Assembly (NCBI RefSeq): GCF_014851395.1
Contig: NW_024040596.1
Location: 8,868,155-8,932,154 of the forward strand
Reading direction: 5' to 3'
DNA: 64,000 nt
DNA from: Micropterus salmoides
Lineage: Eukaryota; Chordata; Actinopteri; Centrarchiformes; Centrarchidae
Each line of letters begins with the position of its first letter. Position 1 is the stretch's first letter. The position numbers and the translations under genes were made by a program. Positions 59,354 to 64,000 of the stretch are shown piece after piece. Under the pieces are notes generated by a model, which saw only the letters and a program-made list of their open reading frames with translations, was not told the origin of the DNA and searched no databases.

Positions 59354-61450
59354 AGACAACGTAGCGTTTTCACGAACATTCGCATCGTGCTGGTACAAAT
59401 CTGCTTCAGATCTGGGCGGTGCGCCAGACTAATGTAGGATTTTCACATCAAAGACTGTCACGTGTCTCTGCCTTACAGAATCTCTGGGAAAGAGAACTAT
59501 GTTTTCATGAGAGGAGTCAGCAGGATTTGCTGTACATGTACATTCTGCTCACAAACACTGGAACCACTGCCATATGTGTCTGTGCTATGGCCTTTGTAGA
59601 CATCATCTACAACGGTCTATTAGGGCCACTGTAGGTTTTTAAAAAAAACGGTAATATTCCCCAAAAAAACTCTCCAAGATTAAAGTCATAAATCTGAGAG
59701 AAAAAACATTGATTTTCTCTGAGATTAAAGAGGTAAATTTACGAGAGGAAAAACTCACAAATTCACAAGATAAAAAAATATTCAGAGATTATAAAGTCAT
59801 ACATTTGCTAGAAAAAAAATTAAAAATTCAAATGTGCTTATATTATTAAAGGCTTTGTACTCTTTTAAAAGCAGGGTATGCAGATGTTAATAAAACAGCT
59901 GTCACATACGTCTACTTACACCAAACAAACAGTATTATGATGAGATGATGTGACACACATGTGGTTTTGTTGCAGTCCCTCATATTTGCCTAATTTTCCC
60001 GAATTATTTCTCATAGATTTACTACTTTAATCTCGGAAATTTTAAGTTTTTCTCCGAATATTACCCCCTACCCCAGCTCTGTAATTTTTAAATGTTATGT
60101 ACAAAGGCCCTAATATTCCATTGTACAGAATCTGCCCTTCAAAACAAAAAAAGAACAGTAGCCAACTATGTTTAGTTTTTAATATAGTGTAACTGTACTT
60201 GAATCCCCATTAACATTGTGAAAATAATTTCTTACTGTAAAGCAACTCCTCTCAATTTAACTGAATAGAAAAATACACAAAACCAGTGATGCATGCTTGA
60301 CCATGCCTCTACTTGTTTTGGCTTTGATCGTAGATAAGGACTAGTCCTATGTACTTGGAGTGTGTTGCTCACAACACATGATAAGCACATCATTATACTG
60401 TCTAAATATATCAAAACATAATGCGTTTCAGATTCACAAGGCATTTTATTACATTGTGTGTTTTCTGAAATGAATATTAAAAAATAGGTATGAATGCATG
60501 CAGTGTGCTTATAATGCACTTTGGTGTTTTATCATGCACTTTAAAAGCAGAATGAGTAGGATTTGTTGATTGCGATTTCTAAACACAACATTCAAAGTTG
60601 GGCCTATACATGGAAAAGACAATACTTAAGCAAGCTAGCTAAGTTAACCTCAGGCACCCACCTGTCCAACAGAAAACAGGTCAACTTGTCATCAGTCTTC
60701 ATCCACCATCCGCTCCTTCAGTGCTCGCCAGCGGGTTAAAGCCAACGCCAGATTCACTCTGGTTTTGGAACAAACTTTGTCCGCTTAGCATTTCTCCTTT
60801 CTATATTTGTTTATTTTAGTGTTGTCTGTTTGTAGCTTGCTCTTGGTGCTTAAGATCTGTCACCTGGGCTACCTCTTTATCCCACTGTCACACTGTGCGC
60901 GCTGTTGGTGGCTGAGGGCTACACACCCACTACCCAAAGGCTGACACTCATAAATGTCCTGCACACAATAACATAAGAAAATACAAGGGAGAGGGCATGG
61001 ACTCTGAAGATATCTCAGACATACACCACCACACACTTCTAATGGGTCATAAGTGATGAAAATCATACTCATTCTGCCTTTAAGTAAGGTACCACCTTAA
61101 GATGCATTAAGTGCTAAGATGTACATTGAAACTCCCACAAATGTCAAACATCTTATGAAATTAAAATGTAGTCTATACAGTTTCATTACGCCAATTGGTT
61201 TTGCTTTGAACAAATTATAACTTGTGATAAGTGATATCATGATAATAGTTGATGTCTAACATTGTTCTTTTAATCAATTTTCTGAAAAAGATTTTTTCAA
61301 TTGTGCATTGAACTAGTGGATTATAAAATGTTAGCTCCATGTCTTAAACATCTCAAATTGAGGTATTTGCACAGATAATCTTTAGTACATTTACTAATGA
61401 TCATTGTTTTACATTTTTGACTGTTGTCATATCTCAATAAAAGAGTCTGT
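59354..61450 (+). other. pdxk 3' UTR and downstream DNA
   Basis: No coding signal. AATAAA occurs near 59889 and near 61436; either could end the transcript. A MITE occupies 59618-60115. Confidence 0.4.
59618..60115. mobile_element. MITE with long imperfect inverted repeats downstream of pdxk
   Basis: tattagggcc at 59618-59627 and ggccctaata at 60106-60115 are inverted ends. The adjoining 'ggtaatattcc...gattaaagtcataaatctgagagaa' on the left pairs with 'ttctcatagatttactactttaatct...aatattaccc' on the right. The middle has repeated 'gagattaaag' words. Non-coding. Confidence 0.75.
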
Positions 61451-62890
61451 ATGAGAGACCATGCTGTATAATAGCCTTAAAAGGATTAGGGGGAAAAAAT
61501 CATCGGTAATGAATGTAGTGTACCAATGTAAGAGTTGATCCTCACACAAATGTTAGAAATGTCAAGTGCCCATCCTTGAGCTAATGCTCTGATATAGATC
61601 AATAGAAGAAATAATAAATTATAATTATTTTACTGAAACTGTGTTTTGATTTTATTATTTACTTATTGCTAGGTTGCATGATGAGACTTCCAAGCGTGTG
61701 ATATCTTTCTACTGATACCTTTTTCTTTTAGATAGACTGATTATCCTCAGATAAGTACAGTTTGAAAAGAGGTAATGTTGACAGGGAATGAGATTTTTTT
61801 TTTATTGTCTAGATTTACACTGAATACAGAGATGTAAAGTGCAGTTAATTCATGCAAACAAGTAGGTACAATTTAACCTGCAAACTTCAGTTATCACTAA
61901 ATTGTCCTTCAGAATAAATGTAAAAATATTTAATGGCATTTGATCTTATTCATATATTGCAAGCAGGATAAATGAGAAATCAGATATGTGCTTTTAATTT
62001 GAAAGAGTACAGAAATAAGAGGGGAAAAAAGAAGAAAGACAAAGAAGTCAGCTGCCAACTACCTACTATACTGTGTGATTACAGCCAGGTGACAGCTCTG
62101 TTTTGCCAACACTAATCCACACCATGTATAGCCAGCATTAACCCAAATAACCAGACAGCACAGTATGTCAGCCCAACTGTAAACTGAGTACAGTTAGCAA
62201 AGATAGGATAACACATCTATTTGTGGGCTCTATCTACAAGGTAACCTCAATGAGAAATTCCAGGTTTCATTGATGAATTATGTTATCAATAGACATGCCA
62301 GATTTGTCACAGAAGGTCACTGGGTTTATGTGTACAAAAGGTTTACTAATCCCTCAGCTTGTCTCACTTCCAATTTATGCTGCAGCTATGCAAAAACACC
62401 AGCAGAGGGCTAAAGTCGATCAAACATGCACACCTACTCAGGGTGTTGAGATTTAGCTGAAGACAGTCCTGCCATGTGTTGATATATCCAATATGTCATG
62501 TTTCATATAAAGAATGGTACTTCTGGATTACATGCGATTTGTAAGGTACATGTTTTGAATAGTAGGGTTTAATTTTCTCATTCTGAGACAAATGTATATT
62601 TTCTATTCCAAAATGTAATTTAAATATGAGAGAAAGTTCTTATAGTTGTAATAAAAGAAAGAGCATGTGTTATGAACTGAGTCAAAGAGGTCAAGGGAAT
62701 CAGTAATGTACGACAAAAAAAAAAAAAACCTATATCAGTAAATGTACTTTACTTGTAGTACTTGGATCGGCACACGTGAGGCTGCAGAGGCCCGTTGTTT
62801 AAAAAGACTGTATATTTTAATTATTTCTGTGATAATGAATGAGGGGCCGGACCGGATGTAGGGCACGCTACCTTCAGATGGGCTGTGAGG
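61451..62890. other. Intergenic DNA
   Basis: AT-rich; contains an A run (about 62714-62727). No gene, RNA or clear mobile element seen. Confidence 0.5.
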
Positions 62891-63074
62891 AAATGTGGGG
62901 CTTTAACCGACAAACAATAGCGCTGTTGCAAATCGCGATAACGTTTCCTCTAGTCATTTTTATTGCGTTTCAGGAAACGGACGAAGTAAGAAGGGCTTCT
63001 TAACAGGGTTATTTCACGCCCATAGATGCCAGAAAGCAGCGAAGTTTACCGGCTCCCAAGTGAATAATCTTCAG
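62850..63074 (+). promoter_or_regulatory. Candidate promoter and first non-coding exon of a downstream gene
   Basis: Base composition changes from AT-rich to CpG-bearing at about 62840. A good donor, TTCAG|gtaagacc, occurs at 63074/63075. The only ATG just before it (63027) opens a 13-codon frame that stops, so the exon would be 5' UTR. Repeated 'taacgtta' and 'gctagc' words follow to the window end, as often seen in fish promoters and first introns. The gene itself lies beyond the window. Confidence 0.4.
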
Positions 63075-64000
63075 GTAAGACCAGAGTAGTTACTGACACT
63101 TGACTGCTAGCGTTAGCTGGCTGACCAAACTAGCATAGCGTAACGTTAGCAAGAGACACAGGTCAGTTGAGTATTTACAGATAACGTTCATGTCTGTGGA
63201 TGAGCAACATAACAATCCAATTAGCCGACACCATCCTCTCTAAATACGACAATCACTTTAGCTAACGTTACGTTTGTTTTGTTAGTTTAGCATGCTAGCG
63301 TGTAACGTTACAGTTAACCCGGCTCACGCTGCCTTTGTGCCGCTTGCTCGAGTCCACACTGACATCAGGTTTAGGCTCCTGTCAGCCAGCGTTGATGCAT
63401 CTGCTGCCTCTGTTAGTAGTAGCGGGACAGATTGTTTGTTTTTATTTTCTCAAGTATAGACGTCGAATGAGCCGTTTCCAACTTTGAGTTGACCGCGCAG
63501 CTAGCTTGACGTTAATTTACGTCCCCGGCCGCAGTCTCAGGACGTGTGCCAAACGATAAGCCCAGTCATTGGTTGGACACAAGGTGCATGCTAGCTAGTT
63601 GTTGTTTAGCATTTTTAAGCTAGCCATGCCGCACCAATGCATATAGTCTATTTGTGCGTTTGTATTCAGGGGCATTGGAGCTGCGGAATTGAGCCATGCG
63701 TGTTTATAGTGAAGCAGCACAAGTTACAGAGTAGATTGCAAAGTATCTCTGGGTTCAATGTTAAAAGCTGCTATCATCACGCTGCAACCCGCCACGCCGT
63801 ACGTCATGTGAGCCAGCTGGCTTCAAGTTGACCTGCGTACCGTGTTTTATACAGACTATGTGGTATTAGCCAGTGCTAACTTTAGGCGTGAACCTTAATT
63901 TAACCACCGAGGCAAGCAGTACGTGACAGGCAAGTAACGTTACCGTGATCGTTCCTGACAGTTTTTGCTAGCAGTGTTTTTATGTTTTTCTAGTGATCAT

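Overview
The window is vertebrate nuclear DNA, almost certainly from a teleost fish (probably percomorph). Genes have introns with standard GT-AG sites, tandem fish-type olfactory receptors are present, and the repeats are typical of fish: Tc1/mariner, DIRS, L2-like and I/Nimb-like LINEs, Rex3-like GATG tails, and hAT and TTAA-flanked MITEs. No prokaryotic feature, CRISPR array or tRNA/rRNA gene was seen.

Region 1 (1-3.3 kb) is the 3' part of an AIG1/GIMAP-type immune GTPase gene. Its large GTPase plus coiled-coil exon can stop at 1543. It can also splice in frame, through a small exon at 1631-1686, to an exon at 3106-3327 that encodes a Gly/Ala-rich hydrophobic tail.

Region 2 (about 1.7-24.6 kb) is an olfactory receptor cluster, all on the minus strand: two duplicated copies with frameshifts, one captured fragment and one intact gene (23403-24341). 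Copies 1 and 2 lie in a diverged segmental duplication (about 1.7-7.7 kb and 16.0-20.9 kb). The interval between them is a nested transposon mosaic: a DIRS remnant, a dismembered I/Nimb-like LINE, L2 fragments, a MITE and a Tc1 copy with a deleted transposase.

Region 3 (25-27.2 kb) is a hAT-type element with a perfect 8-bp target duplication. A second MITE is nested inside it. A run of exactly 500 N follows (27220-27719).

Region 4 (27.7-47 kb) holds the C-terminal exons of the acid-sensing ion channel gene asic4 (+), whose 5' exons are missing at the gap. It lies tail to tail with the complete four-exon chondroitin polymerising factor gene chpf (-). From memory, the same ASIC4-CHPF pairing occurs in mammals.

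Region 5 (49.7-59.4 kb) is a complete 11-exon pyridoxal kinase gene (pdxk, +), head to head with chpf. Its introns carry a Tc1 copy and a TTAA-bounded element, and one intron appears to use a GC donor. The last kilobase looks like the CpG-bearing promoter and first non-coding exon of another gene.

I do not see a new multi-gene system. The best leads are the alternative hydrophobic tail of the GIMAP gene, the OR fragment between two different TTAA-type element ends, the asic4 gap, the His-rich asic4 tail, and the GC-AG intron and shortened loop of pdxk.
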